Source of the DNA: Halichondria panicea
Lineage: Eukaryota; Porifera; Demospongiae; Suberitida; Halichondriidae
Assembly (NCBI RefSeq): GCF_963675165.1
Contig: NC_087382.1
Coordinates: forward strand, 3,697,963 to 3,761,962
Length of the DNA stretch: 64,000 bases
Direction: 5' to 3'
The notes under the pieces are model-generated. The model made no database searches, was not told the DNA's origin, and saw only the letters and a program-made list of their open reading frames with translations. Positions within the stretch are counted from its first letter, which is position 1. Every line of letters starts with the position of its first letter. Positions 33,720-44,724 of this stretch are shown piece by piece. Both the position numbers and the translations under genes were made by a program.

Positions 33720-36221
33720 GTGACCCTGTTCCATCATTCTTGGTACAGGATCACTTCAGTTATAAGTAACGCATGTGCAAGTTCTGTTCAAGCTACATTT
33801 TGCTCGCTTTTATTAGACAAAGAAGCTTTAACACCGAAAGCTGCCACTATCAAAAGTACTAACTTGTTGTGTGGAGGCTACTCATGCTGTAAACGCAGTG
33901 CTAGAACATCCAGGTAAGCAGACCTAGTCACAAGCTTATTTAAGCTTCTTAGCTTTTGCTCGACAAAGAAGCTTTAACATCAAAATCTGCCACTATTTAA
34001 ACCAAGATATTGTTATGTGAAGGCTACCTATGCTGCAAACGCAGCGCTATGGCATCCAGGTGAGTAGATATACTCGTGACAAACAGACAAACAAACTAGA
34101 GCACTAAAGTGCAAACCCTCGGCTGGTGTCATGATTAAAAAGAAACCAGAAATATAATGCAATGCATATAGTGATGTTGTTATCATGTATGACTTGCACA
34201 GCAACTCAGGAGCAATAAAACTAAACCAGACTGGAGGCATGCTGAAACATTAATTTTGAGAACAGGTAGTGGTACTATAATAGTACCACTACAGTATAGA
34301 TATATGCACTGTGGATTAGGATCACAGTAAAGAAGCCTGGAGTCTCAGAGAAGTATGGCTCCAGGTTCTGCATGGAGTAGGATCCCAGTCAGCAGCAGGA
34401 GCTATAATTCAAGCTTCTACTTTAGTGACCATTGTTCCTGGTATATACAGCTTTCTACCTTAGTGACCCTGTTCCATCGTTCTTGGTACAGGATCACTTC
34501 AGTTATAAGTAACGCATGTGCAAGTTCTGTTCAAGCTACATTTTGCTCGCTGTTATTAGACAAAGGAGCTTTAACACCGAAAGCTGCCACTATCAAAAGT
34601 ACTAACTTGTTGTGTGAAGGCTACTCATGCTGTAAACGCAGTTCTAGAACATCCAGGTAAGCAGACCTAGTCACAAGCTTATTCAAGCTTCTTAGCTTTT
34701 GCTCGACAAAGAAGCTTTAACATCAAAATCTGCCACTATTTAAATCAAGATATTGTTCTGTGAAGGCTATCCATGCTGTAAACGCAGTGCTGTGGCATCC
34801 AGGTGAGTAGATATACCTGTGACAAACAAACAGACAAACAAACAAACAAACCAACAGACTACTATACCCGTGGCCGCCCACGCGCCTCGGGTAACAAACA
34901 AACAAACAAACCAACAGACTACTATACCCGTGGCCGCCCACGCGCCTCGGGTAACAAACAAACCAACAGACTACTATACCCGTGGCCGCCCACGCGCGCC
35001 TCGGGTAACAAACAGACAAACAGACAGACTACTATGCATACTATGCAGTGCATATAGTGATGTTGTTATCATCATCATGCATGACTTGCACAGCAACTCA
35101 GGAGCAATAAAACTAAACCAGACTGGAGGCATGCTGAAACATTTGAGAATAAGTAGTACTATAGATAATATGCACTGTGGATTAGGATCACAGCAAAGAA
35201 GCCTGGAGTCTCAGAGAAGTATGGCTCCAGGTCCTGCATGGATCCCAGTCAGCTAAAGCAAGCTTTCTACTTTAGTGACCCTGTTCCATTGTTTCTGGAC
35301 CTGGTACAGGATCACTTCAGTTATAAGTAACGTATGTGGAAGTTCTGTTCAAGCTACATTTTGCTCGCTTTTATTAGACAAAGAAGCTTTAACACCGAAA
35401 GCTGCCACTATTAGAAGTACTGACTTGTTATGTGGAGGCTACCCATGTTGTAAACGCAGTGCTAGAGCATCCAGGTAAGCAGACCCAGTCACAAGCTTGT
35501 TCAAGCTTCTTAGCTTTTGCTCGACAAAGAAGCTTTAACATCACAATCTGTCACTATTTAAACCAAGATATTGTTGTGTGAAGGCTATCCATGCTGTAAA
35601 CGCAGTGCTGTGGCATCCAGGTGAGTAGATATACTCGTGACAAACAGACAAACAAACAAACAAACAAACTAGAGCACTAAAGTGCAAACCCTCGGCTGGT
35701 GACATGATTAAAAAGAAACCAGAAATATAATGCAGTGCATATAGTGATGTTGTTATCATGTAGGACTTGCACAGCAACTCAGGAGCAATAAAACTAAACC
35801 AGACTGGAGGCATGCTGAAACATTTGAGAACAGGTAGTGGTACTATAGCACTGTGGATTAGGATCACAGTAAAGAAGCCTGGAGTCTCAGAGAAGTATGG
35901 CTCCAGGTTCTGCATGGAGTAGGATCCCAGCCAGCAGCAGGAGCTACTATCTATGCTATAATTCAAGCTTTTACTTTAGTGACCCTGTTCCATTGTTCCT
36001 GGTATATACAGCTTTCTACTTTAGTGACCCTGTTCCATCGTTCTTGGTACAGGATCACTTCAGTTATAAGTAACGCATGTGCAAGTTCTGTTCAAGCTAC
36101 ATTTTGCTCGCTTTTATTAGACAAAGGAGCTTTAACACCGAAAGCTGCCACTATCAAAAGTACTAACTTGTTGTGTGGAGGCTACTTATGCTGTAAACGC
36201 AGTGCTAGAACATCCAGGTAA
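33720..36221 (+). other. Exon-like open block repeated in satellite units
   Basis: Open frames ending at 33917, 34660, 35478 and 36221 encode nearly the same peptide (core CSLLLDKEALTPKAATIKS, then LLCGGYSCCKRSARTSR). Each stop follows directly on a CCAG/GTAAGC donor-like site. A diverged second version (LTSKSATI then stop) in every unit ends at CCAG/GTGAGT. Substitutions between copies are few and include replacements. I do not recognise the peptide. It may be a captured exon rather than a gene. Confidence 0.4.
34848..35036. repeat. GC-core minisatellite, block 1 (3 units)
   Basis: Three units of (aaac/agac)n-actactat followed by the core cccgtggccgcccacgcgcc and tcgggt. The core can fold, since cgtgg pairs with ccacg and the flanking acccg with cgggt. 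Confidence 0.93.
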
Positions 36222-36414
36222 GCAGACCTAGTCACAAGCTTATTCAAGCTTCTTAGCTTTTGCTCGACAAAGAAGCTTTAACATAAAAATCTGCCACTAT
36301 TTAAATCAAGATATTGTTCTGTGAAGGCTATCTATGCTGTAAACGCAGCGCTGTGGCATCCAGGTGAGTAGATATACCTGTGACAAACAAACAAACAAAC
36401 AAACAAACAAACAA

Positions 36415-36943
36415 ACAGACCAACATACTACTATACCCGTGGCCGCCCACGCGCGCCTCGGGTAACAAACCAACAGACTACTATACCCGTGGCCGCCCAC
36501 GCGCCTCGGGTAACAAACAAACAGACAAACAGACAGACTACTATAACCCGTGGCCGCCCACGCGCCTCGGGTTAACAAACAAACAGACAAACAGACAGAC
36601 TACTATAACCCGTGGCCGCCCACGCGCCTCGGGTTAACAAACAGACAAACAGACAGACTACTATAACCCGTGGCCGCCCACGCGCCTCGGGTTAACAAAC
36701 AAACAGACAAACAGACAGACTACTATAACCCGTGGCCGCCCACGCGCCTCGGGTTAACAAACAGACAAACAGACAGACTACTATAACCCGTGGCCGCCCA
36801 CGCGCCTCGGGTTAACAAACAAACAGACAAACAGACAGACTACTATAACCCGTGGCCGCCCACGCGCCTCGGGTTAACAAACAAACAAACAGACAAACAG
36901 ACAGACTACTATAACCCGTGGCCGCCCACGCGCCTCGGGTTAA
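36415..36943. repeat. GC-core minisatellite, block 2 (9 units)
   Basis: Nine units of about 58-66 bp with the same core as block 1. From the third unit onward the flanks are aacccg/cgggtt, a stronger outer stem. The AAAC/AGAC linker length varies between units. Confidence 0.95.
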
Positions 36944-37221
36944 TTACAATTGTGTTCAATACAAGGGAAGATGTGCATGTCCAGCAACTACACACGATCT
37001 CCACTACCACACATACACACACTAAGCATGCAAGCGTACAGTCTTTGTCTAACCATGCAAGAGCTCATGAAAAGTAACTTCATGCAGCATATGCTCGAGG
37101 CTTACGTTTCGTATAGTAATTGCCGGTGAATTCTTATAAATTGAAAGCCACCAAACCGCAGGGTTGTATTGTATATATAACACGTATTATAGGGATTCAA
37201 CCCATTACAAATTCCCATTAT

Positions 37222-37266
37222 CCATATATGGCAATGCAGTCATATACCCACGACGCTCCTATTTAA
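37222..37266 (+). promoter_or_regulatory. CArG box plus TATA-like element, copy 4
   Basis: CCATATATGG at 37222-37231 and TATTTAA at 37260-37266, followed by the conserved ggctcctggtctaacacaatg. The start codon is 145 bases further on. Confidence 0.6.
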
Positions 37267-37410
37267 GGCTCCTGGTCTAACACAATGCTAATAATAATAG
37301 TAGCTTATAAGAAGTATTTTAGCAATATATAGTTGCATGCACACAAGTCAAGACATTTTAGCAATGGACCAAGTCAAGTTAAGAGAGGTACTGATTCAGC
37401 AATAAGGAAA

Positions 37411-38415
37411 ATGGATGGGCAACTTTACAATTTGTCCAACGGTACAAACTGCAGTTTAAATATCAGTGATTCAGAATATCTGATGATGCAGTACCAAGAT
37501 TTGAGTATAATCATCATAGTGCTATTGGTTCCCACATTGGTATTGCAGCTCTTCTTTATCTGTCGATACAAATCTACATTTCTACACCGTCAATTCCTCT
37601 ACACAACAATTTTTGTGCTACTATATTATATATTCTTCATTGTGTACTTGAGCACTATTGATGTTGGTTGCTTCTTTGCTTTATTTGTGAATAGTTTGGG
37701 ATAGTACTTGTTGTATGTGGAGATAATGCAAATAACAACCATCCATCTTCTCCTATTGTACAAACTCTGCAAGTATATGCAAACAAGAACCATGCAACGA
37801 CTACAGGCACTTTGCTGCAATATTCGTCCACGTCTGTGGCATGAAGTGATGATAGTGTGTATTCAACTCGGCCTCCCATTACCCATACTAATAGTTGAGA
37901 TTGTGATGATATTGAAAACAAATTCGATCTACTTTGTATACACGGTGCAATCCTACATTGAAATACCTCTGCTAGCAGTCAACGCACTATTGGGCCTGAT
38001 ATGCATAGTGTTACTGGTTAGTTGGTGTTATATGCTGTGCAAAAGAAGATTGCTAAAGAATAAAGTGAAATTTGTGTGCACGGAAATGGGCTACATATTG
38101 CTTGTCTTAGTCCTAGATTTAATTGGGAACATATGTTTGTTGCTTTTATTGTTGCCTTCAAGTTATGATTATAATATTGTAACTTCTGTAATGCGAACAT
38201 TTCCTCTCGTCTCTTTTGGTGTATATATTATCATAAGTATACGAAGTCTACAAAAGAAAGTCACTACAAAGGCCCAAGTTCCTGCAACTAATCGCCACAC
38301 CAACCCGCCCTCTACTAGAGTCAGCCTGCCTACAGATACAGCCGAACATGCTCCAAACTTTCTAAGCCCAAGTACGGCAGGACCTTCAGAAGTGACTCCA
38401 CTAATGAACTATTAA
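37411..38415 (+). pseudogene. 7TM array copy 4, single nonsense codon
   Basis: Full-length frame from MDGQLYNLSNGTNC to the tail, broken only by TAG at 37702-37704 just before TM3 (ttgggatagtac, where copy 15 has ttgggaaggtac). Both halves are in the same frame. All seven spans and the full tail are otherwise present (335 codons including both stops). The break is recent, because its duplicate has a different stop codon elsewhere. Confidence 0.85.
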
Positions 38416-39391
38416 ACCCTTATTGTAAAAAGAAGACGCTAATTTGTACATGCACACACAATGAGATGACAGTTTACAATGAAAGTATTATCACAAAACA
38501 ATGAGTACTATAGCTCTAGCCTTATTCAGAAACCATTCTTCATATCTAGATATTGCCTATAGATCGAGGCAATTACTTAAACATGAATAAATATAAGAGA
38601 ATATGTGCATATACTATAATTATGATCTATATAGTATTGATGGCAATTATATCATCAATACTATATATATTAGCTCTATATATACAGCCTAGGAGTACTG
38701 AGCTGGTACATATAACCTGAGTTCTCATTCGAAGATAACTAACTGAACATGAATACAATTACTGTAACAATTGTTCAACATAAGGGGAGGCTGTTATTCT
38801 CTTTAAACAAGCTCAGTCAATAACACAAGCTATCAAGCAAGCTGCTCTATATATATGTAGTTGGAAAAATACAGAAATGGTAGAACTTCAAAAAATACGT
38901 AATAGAAAATGTTGTAGTTTTTTCTGCATGACTTCCTTGATAACTGACCAATCCGAGCGCCTGCCATAGAGCCGCCACTTGCCTCGAGGCAGCAATAATA
39001 TTATTACCAAATTGTCATTATTGATCGCACATTTCAGACAGAAAGTCACGTACTCTCCGCATACATCTGAGCAAGGTAAGGCTTCGTTCGATAAATCGTC
39101 TCTTTTATTATGGACCCTTAGTTACAGCTCAAGGGTTTATAAGTCCTTGGTTACATGCAATGAGCACACGACTAGTTCCCACATTAGCATTAGCATTAGC
39201 ACCTTATGAATAACTATACTCTTATGCACACAATTTCCACTACTCAAGCTCACCCCATAATTATAAGCAAAAAAATCTTTGTCTAACACAGGGCATGTAT
39301 AGTAGCTATACCTTCAGAGTACTTATAGCAATAGAACTAACACTATATATTGTAGAGACCAAGTCTAGTCAAGAATCTGGCTACAAGTGAA
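38416..39391 (+). other. Array spacer, shared with 60037-61021
   Basis: Non-coding array sequence, including the hairpin-like atagtattgatggcaattat / atcatcaatactat. It is almost identical to the spacer after copy 15. A 76-residue open frame at 38979 recurs at 60609 because of the duplication and resembles nothing I know. Confidence 0.6.
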
Positions 39392-39893
39392 ATGGATGGA
39401 CCAGATTACTATGACGACAACAACACATACTGTCCAAATATCACCACAGAATTTGTGATAAAGCATCTCCTCCCAGCGCTTAGGACTTCTAGTATAATCA
39501 GTATAGTGATATTGGTTCCTACATTGATCTTGCAGCTCTTCTTTATCTAGACCTATACCGGTACAAGTTTACATTTCTACACCGTCAATTCCTCTACACA
39601 ACAGTTGTAACAGTTGTCATACTAATGAATACTGTCTACATTATTTACCCGAGCACGGTTGATGTCGGCTGTCCTTTGTTTTACCTATTTGTGAATACAG
39701 TGAATCGATACTTGCTGTATGTGGAGTCACTGCAAATTATGACTATCCATCTTCTACTCTTGTACAAACTCTGCAAGCACATAGAAACAAGAATCATGCA
39801 ATCTTCTTTTTACAATAGGGGTTATAATTGTTTATTAGTGGAGTCACTTCTGAAGAAGAATCATGCAATTAATAACTACAGACACTTTGTTGC
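39392..39893 (+). pseudogene. 7TM array copy 5, interrupted by two insertions
   Basis: Starts MDGPDYYDDNNTYCPNIT. An extra gacctata after TM1 (ttctttatctagacctataccgg) gives a stop. After TM3 (ETRIMQ) an antisense piece of receptor 3' sequence is inserted, then the coding sequence resumes briefly (actacagacactttgttgca) and is cut off by a repeat beginning ggggcggatcc. TM4 to tail are missing. Confidence 0.85.
39789..39868 (-). other. Antisense receptor-tail insert with 13-bp flanking duplication
   Basis: Positions 39802-39855 are the reverse complement of the receptor 3' end (cttcagaagtgactccac, then aataaacaattataaccc, then tattgtaaaaagaaga). The insert is flanked by exact AAGAATCATGCAA copies at 39789-39801 and 39856-39868. 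The same arrangement is at 61420-61499. Confidence 0.85.
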
Positions 39894-40260
39894 AGGGGCG
39901 GATCCAGAAATTTTGAAAAGGGGGGCAGTTTAAAGAAATGTTTACTAGGTCAACAGTTGGCCGATTTAACTTGGATGGGTATAAGAAAAAAATCCCCAGA
40001 AGACCATGCAGCTATACAATGACAAACAATAACATACTTTGTGTACTGATGCATGCATATTTAATAACAATCATGTCAGTTGTATGATCTTCACTATGAA
40101 GTATTGTATTCAATAGCCAAAGGCAATTAATAGAGCACATTACCAGGTGCTCTATTAGAAATACACCACACAGCAACAATAAGCAAATACTGTAACACTT
40201 AACTTAAGTGATGGGGTCTAAATATAGAATAGAACTGGCGTACAGCAGTCAGCAATTTTT
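39894..40260. mobile_element. Interspersed repeat starting ggggcggatccag
   Basis: A sequence foreign to the receptor family starts in copy 5 with ggggcggatccagaaattttg and a G-run, and continues for several hundred bases without coding sequence. The right end is approximate. It recurs at about 61525-61890 through the segmental duplication. The opening motif is of the kind found at ends of DNA transposons or MITEs; the superfamily is not assigned. Confidence 0.5.
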
Positions 40261-40583
40261 TAATTAGTTATACATACAAAAAATATTTGAGTAAGTGGTT
40301 CTCATGCACGTATAGCAAGTCATGAATACACTCCTACACAATCTCCACTACACATGTGCAGGCTCACCCCATTATAAACAAGGGTTTCTCTAACACAATG
40401 CAGTATAATAGTTATTTGAAGTGCTTTAGCAATAGTTATAATTATACGTAGCTGCATCCACAGGCAGTTTAGCACTGATAGATCAAGACCAATAGAACTA
40501 TATATATAGCTTCATGCATGCAAAGACAAGACAGTTTAGCAATAAACCAAACAAACTACTGACTCAGGAATCTGACAAGGGAA

Positions 40584-41609
40584 ATGGATGGGCTAGTTTA
40601 CAATGAGTCCAACAATACAAACTGCTTGAATTTCAGTGAAAATCAGATAAAAGAGTATCTAGGTCTCAGGATCTTCGGTATAATTGGCATACCGTTGCTA
40701 TTGGTTCCCTCATTGATCTTGCAGCTCTTCTTTATCTACCGGTACAAGTCTACACTTTTACATCGTCAATTTCTCTACACAACAGTTGTTGTCATACTAC
40801 TGAATGTAATCTACATTATATACTCGAGCACTGTTGATGTCGGTTGTCCTTTGTTTCAACGAATTGTGAATAGTGTGAATCGGTATTTGTTCTATGTTGA
40901 GATGATGCAAATGACAACCATCCATCTTCTACTCTTGTACAAACTCTGCAAGCACATGGAAACAAGAACCATGCAACGACTACAGACACTTTGCTGCAAT
41001 ATTCGTCCACGCCTGTGGCATGATGTGATGATAGTGTGTATTCAATTTGGCCTCCCATACCCTTACTAATAGCTGAAGTAGTGCATGGTGATGATAAAAA
41101 CATTTTCAATGTTGGAATTCCTCATCGATGTGGAAATGAACTGCTTTATTAGACCCCTGTGGGTATTCAACATACTACTGGGCCTGATATGCATAGTGTT
41201 GCTGGTGCTCTGGGGCTATAGATTGTGGAAGATTAATTTGTTAAAAAGTAAAGTGAAATTTGTGTGCACTCAAATGGGCCACATACTGTTCATTTTAGTC
41301 GTCTATATAATCTGGAACTTAATATGTTTGTTTTCATTCTTTCCTTATAATGGTATAGTACTTTCTGTTATGCGAACTTTTGCTCCAGTCTCCTTTGGTG
41401 TATATATTGTCATGAGTATACCAAAACTCCCCCAAAAAGTCACTACAGCAAAGGCCGAAGTGTTTGCAACTAATCGCCATACCAACCCGCCCTCTACTAG
41501 AGTCAGCCTGCCTACAGATACAGCCGAACATGCTCCAAACTTTCTAAGCCCAAGCACATCAGAACCTTCAGAAGTGACTCCGCTAGTGAACAATGAAACC
41601 TTATTGTAA
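40584..41609 (+). pseudogene. 7TM array copy 6, compensated double indel in TM4
   Basis: MDGLVYNESNNTNCLNFSEN to the full tail ending NNETLL. At 41057-41088 a base is missing (ccatacccttac for ccattaccc) and four are gained 30 bases later (gtagtgcatggtg for gtagtggtg), a net +3 that restores the frame, but the shifted stretch holds a stop. Spans before and after are intact. A family member without these two changes survives in part as copy 17. Confidence 0.85.
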
Positions 41610-42095
41610 TCTTGTACAAGCACGTTATATTTGTATACATATACATGCACACACAATGCTAATGAAGTAATTGTCGCAAACCAATGCGTACTATAGCTCT
41701 ACAGCCTTGTTAAAAAACTAGCTGTACAGAAAACCTCTCATATTGTACGTGTTCACTATATTCATGCATGGGAGCACTGCATGCATGATGTTCACACAAT
41801 CCTTCAATGTATACACAGGCTTGCCCCATATATAAGCATACAGTCTTTGTCTAACACAATGCAGGTACTGTAACATCAGAAGTGCTTCAATGTATACACA
41901 GGCTTGCCCCATATATAAGCATACAGTCTTTGTCTATAACACAATGCAGGTACTGTAACATCAGAAGTGCATGCTTTAGCAATATAGAACTAGCTACATG
42001 TACCAAAGTCAAGCCTGACAGTTTAGTACTATATCTAGTAGACCAAGTCAAATCAAAAATCGAGGCACTGACTCAAGAATCTGACTACAAAGGAA

Positions 42096-43096
42096 ATGGA
42101 TGGACTAGATTATTATGAGGACAACAACACGAACTGTCTAAATATCAGCGAAAATGTGATAAATCAGTTTCCAGTTCGTAAGATTTCTAGTATAATCAGC
42201 ATACCGTTGCTATTGGTTCCCACATTGATCTTGCAGCTTTTCTTTATCTACCGATACAAGTCTACATTTCTACACCGTCAATTCCTCTACACAACAGTTG
42301 TTGTCCTACTAGTGAATGTAATCAACATCGTATACCCGAGCAGTCTTAATCACTGTCCTTTGTCTTTACTTATTGTGTATAGATTGAATTGGTACTTTTA
42401 CTATGTGGAAATGCTGCAAATAACAACGATCCATCTTCTACTCTTGTACAAGCTCTGTAAGCACATGCAAACTAAAACCACGCAACGACTACAGACACTT
42501 TGCTGCAATATTTGTCCACGCCTGTGGAATGATGTGATGATAGTGTGTACTCAACTTGGTCTCCCATTACCTGTACTAATAGTTGACATTGTGGTGATAT
42601 TGAAAACAAATTCAGACGCCTTTACAATCAGGGAATATAATTATTTTTTTTACCTCTGGTGGCAGTCAATACGCTATTAGGCCTGGTATGCATAGTCTTG
42701 CTGGTGGTCTGGTTTTGTATGTTGGTAAAGAAAAAATTGTTGAAAAGCAGAGCAAAATTTGTGTGCACTCAAATGGGTCACATATTAATCGTCTTAGTCG
42801 TCTTATTAATCGTGAACACAGCTTATTTCTATTCAAATTATGTTAATTTTTCTCTTGCAGTATTTACTGCAGTACGAACAATTGCTCCGGTATCTTTTGG
42901 TGTGTATATTCTCATAAGTCTACCAAATCTCCAAAGGAAAACCACTACAAAGGCCCAAGTGTTTGCAACTAATCGCCACACCAACCCGCCCTCTACTAGA
43001 GTCAGCCTGCCTACAGATACAGCCGAACATGCTCCAAACTTTCTAAGCCCAAGCACAGCAGAACCTTCAGAAGTGACTCTACTAGTTAACGATTAA
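42096..43096 (+). pseudogene. 7TM array copy 7, single frameshift in a T-run
   Basis: MDGLDYYEDNNTNCLNISEN through TM4, then a T-run (attattttttttacctctgg, near 42640-42655) shifts the frame before TM5. The second half, from AVNTLLGLVCIVLL to the tail and stop at 43096, is open in the other frame. One base would separate this from an intact gene, so sequencing or assembly error at the homopolymer is a real alternative. Confidence 0.8.
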
Positions 43097-43245
43097 GCAA
43101 AAAAACTAGATTAGTAGATTCGCATGCACACAATGAGAAAAACACTCTAATGAGTAATTATTACAGAAGTGACTCAGTCTACTATAATTATAATACTATA
43201 ATTATGGTAAATAATTTAACCTTATTGCACTGTCTTTTTAAACAA

Positions 43246-44152
43246 TTAACCCTTTCCCGGCTTTAGCCGTCATATGACGGCAGCGGTAGTGATAATTTTC
43301 AAAAAATCGTTGTGGGCGCTGTGTTGGAGCTATGCGCACGCTGTAGGTACCAGCACATGCGCATTGGGCTGCTCTTTCACGTGGTATCTTTAATATCTTG
43401 CCTCGAGGTACACTTTGTGCAGTACTGTCGAAAGAAAAGTGACCGTTTGATAATGGCTACAAGATCTTTGTAGTACAACCTCAGCGAGGTTCTAGGGCAG
43501 CTAGACAGTGAGAATAACGATGCTTATGGCCTTGTTGAGTAAGAGGACAGTGACTGGGATCATACTAAGAGAGGAAACTACTTTTCAGAGGTCAAGCTAT
43601 AAACATAGAGCCTAAAGAGCCAGAGGAAGAAGCTCCTGAGCATGAACCAAAGTCCTGGACCTTGTAAGTAACTATGGAGTATCATATGTAGTCTGTATAG
43701 CTTCAGTATGGTATGCTTAGTCTAGTTAGTACACAAGTGGACATCATGAGCCACCATTGAACTTGTAAACCTGTGTGTAGGTGAAGAAAACATTTCCCGG
43801 GAAAAGAGCGTCTGCCGATACGACCTCGCAGAGAAGTTTCTGCTGATCCTGATTGAACCATGTCACCGTAAGAACATTGAGAACACTTACTTAGTGTTTT
43901 TAGTTACTTCATGCCTTCATACAATATTCTTTATGTTCATAATTGTAAAATGTGTAAAAAATCGTTAATTAGTGGGGGGTGGTCAGTTGCTAGGTAACGA
44001 TGATGATGTCATGGTACCCCCAGGATCTGGGCTACCTGTAGGAAATAGTTGCAAGTGATTTCAATGCATTGTTCATGAGATATTTATTTTTAAAGAAAAA
44101 TATGTATTTATTCTGTATTTTGTTTTTTTAATTAAAGCCGGGAAAGGGTTAA
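43246..44152. mobile_element. piggyBac-type element, degraded, with TTAA duplications
   Basis: The TTAA at 43246-43249 and 44149-44152 flank an 899-bp element with terminal inverted repeats cccttttcccggcttta-like: the left end reads ccctttcccggcttta and the right end is its reverse complement. A subterminal palindrome gccgtcatatgacggc lies at 43266-43281. Inside, broken coding traces include GACAGTGACTGGGAT (DSDWD), as in acidic N-termini of piggyBac transposases. There is no intact transposase. Confidence 0.85.
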
Positions 44153-44264
44153 ACCCTATTGTAAAAAGACGATGTTAATTTGTATGCACACACATTACAA
44201 GACAGTTTGAAAGTACTATCACAAACCAATGAGTACTAGCTCTAGCCTTATTCAGAAACTATAT

Positions 44265-44335
44265 ATACTGATACTGCAAATAATAACAATCCACCTTCTA
44301 CTGCTGTATAAACTCTGCAAGCACATAATTACACG
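44265..44335 (+). pseudogene. Orphan TM3 fragment
   Basis: About 65 bases (ctgcaaataataacaatccacc to ctctgcaagcacat) match the TM3 segment of the receptors, inserted in spacer sequence without any neighbouring core. Confidence 0.7.
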
Positions 44336-44557
44336 CCCTATATAATTATAAGCAATTAGTGTACAATCTTTGTCTAACCAAGAGCTCATAAATAAAGAGA
44401 TGTAACTTCAGTGTATGCTCGAGGCTTACGTTTTGTATAGTAATTGCCAGTGAAACCGCATTTCTTTATATGGAAAGCCACCAAACCGCAGGGCTGTATT
44501 GTGTATAACACGCATATATAGGGATTCAACCCACTTTAGTTTACAAATTCCTATTCT

Positions 44558-44600
44558 CCATATATGGCAATGCAGTCATAGCCACGATGCTCCTATTTAA
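44558..44600 (+). promoter_or_regulatory. CArG box plus TATA-like element, copy 8
   Basis: CCATATATGG at 44558-44567 and TATTTAA at 44594-44600, followed by ggctcttggtctaatacaatcc. It lies 125-167 bases before the start codon of an intact copy. Confidence 0.62.
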
Positions 44601-44724
44601 GGCTCTTGGTCTAATACAATCCATGCAGTAGCTACATTAGAAGTATTATAGCAATAGCTGCATACACACAAGTCAAGACAGTTTAGCAATAGACCAAGAC
44701 AAGTTTACTCGAATCAGGAATAAA

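Larger units (their letters stand above)
31509..36943. repeat. 5.4-kb satellite island in the receptor array
   Basis: About seven tandem units beginning ctagagcactaaagtgcaaacc at 31509, 32043, 32618, 33362, 34096, about 34835 (start replaced by minisatellite) and 35669. The first two units (534 and 575 bp) carry a long inverted repeat; later units (735-830 bp) carry two copies of an exon-like block. Two blocks of GC-rich minisatellite (34848-35036, 36415-36943) are embedded. The island interrupts a spacer normally reading atgaatataattacaattgtgttc: the left part ends at 31507 and the right part resumes near 36943. Confidence 0.9.
36950..42600 (+). repeat. Segmental duplication, left copy
   Basis: From the end of the satellite island the sequence matches the region from about 58.56 kb to the window end, with copies 4, 5, 6 and 7 corresponding to 15, 16, 17 and 18 in the same order. 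The offset is about 21.4-21.6 kb. Even the insertions in copy 5 and the non-coding stretch at 38430-39390 are shared. Confidence 0.92.

Noticed and set aside
36415..36943. CRISPR-like regular spacing of GC cores
   Set aside because: The linkers between cores are themselves AAAC/AGAC repeats rather than unique spacers, and the surrounding genome is eukaryotic.
34803..37077. Open frames rich in TNKQT or PWPPTR across the minisatellite
   Set aside because: They result from a repeat without stop codons in some frames. There is no start context and no consistent frame among units.
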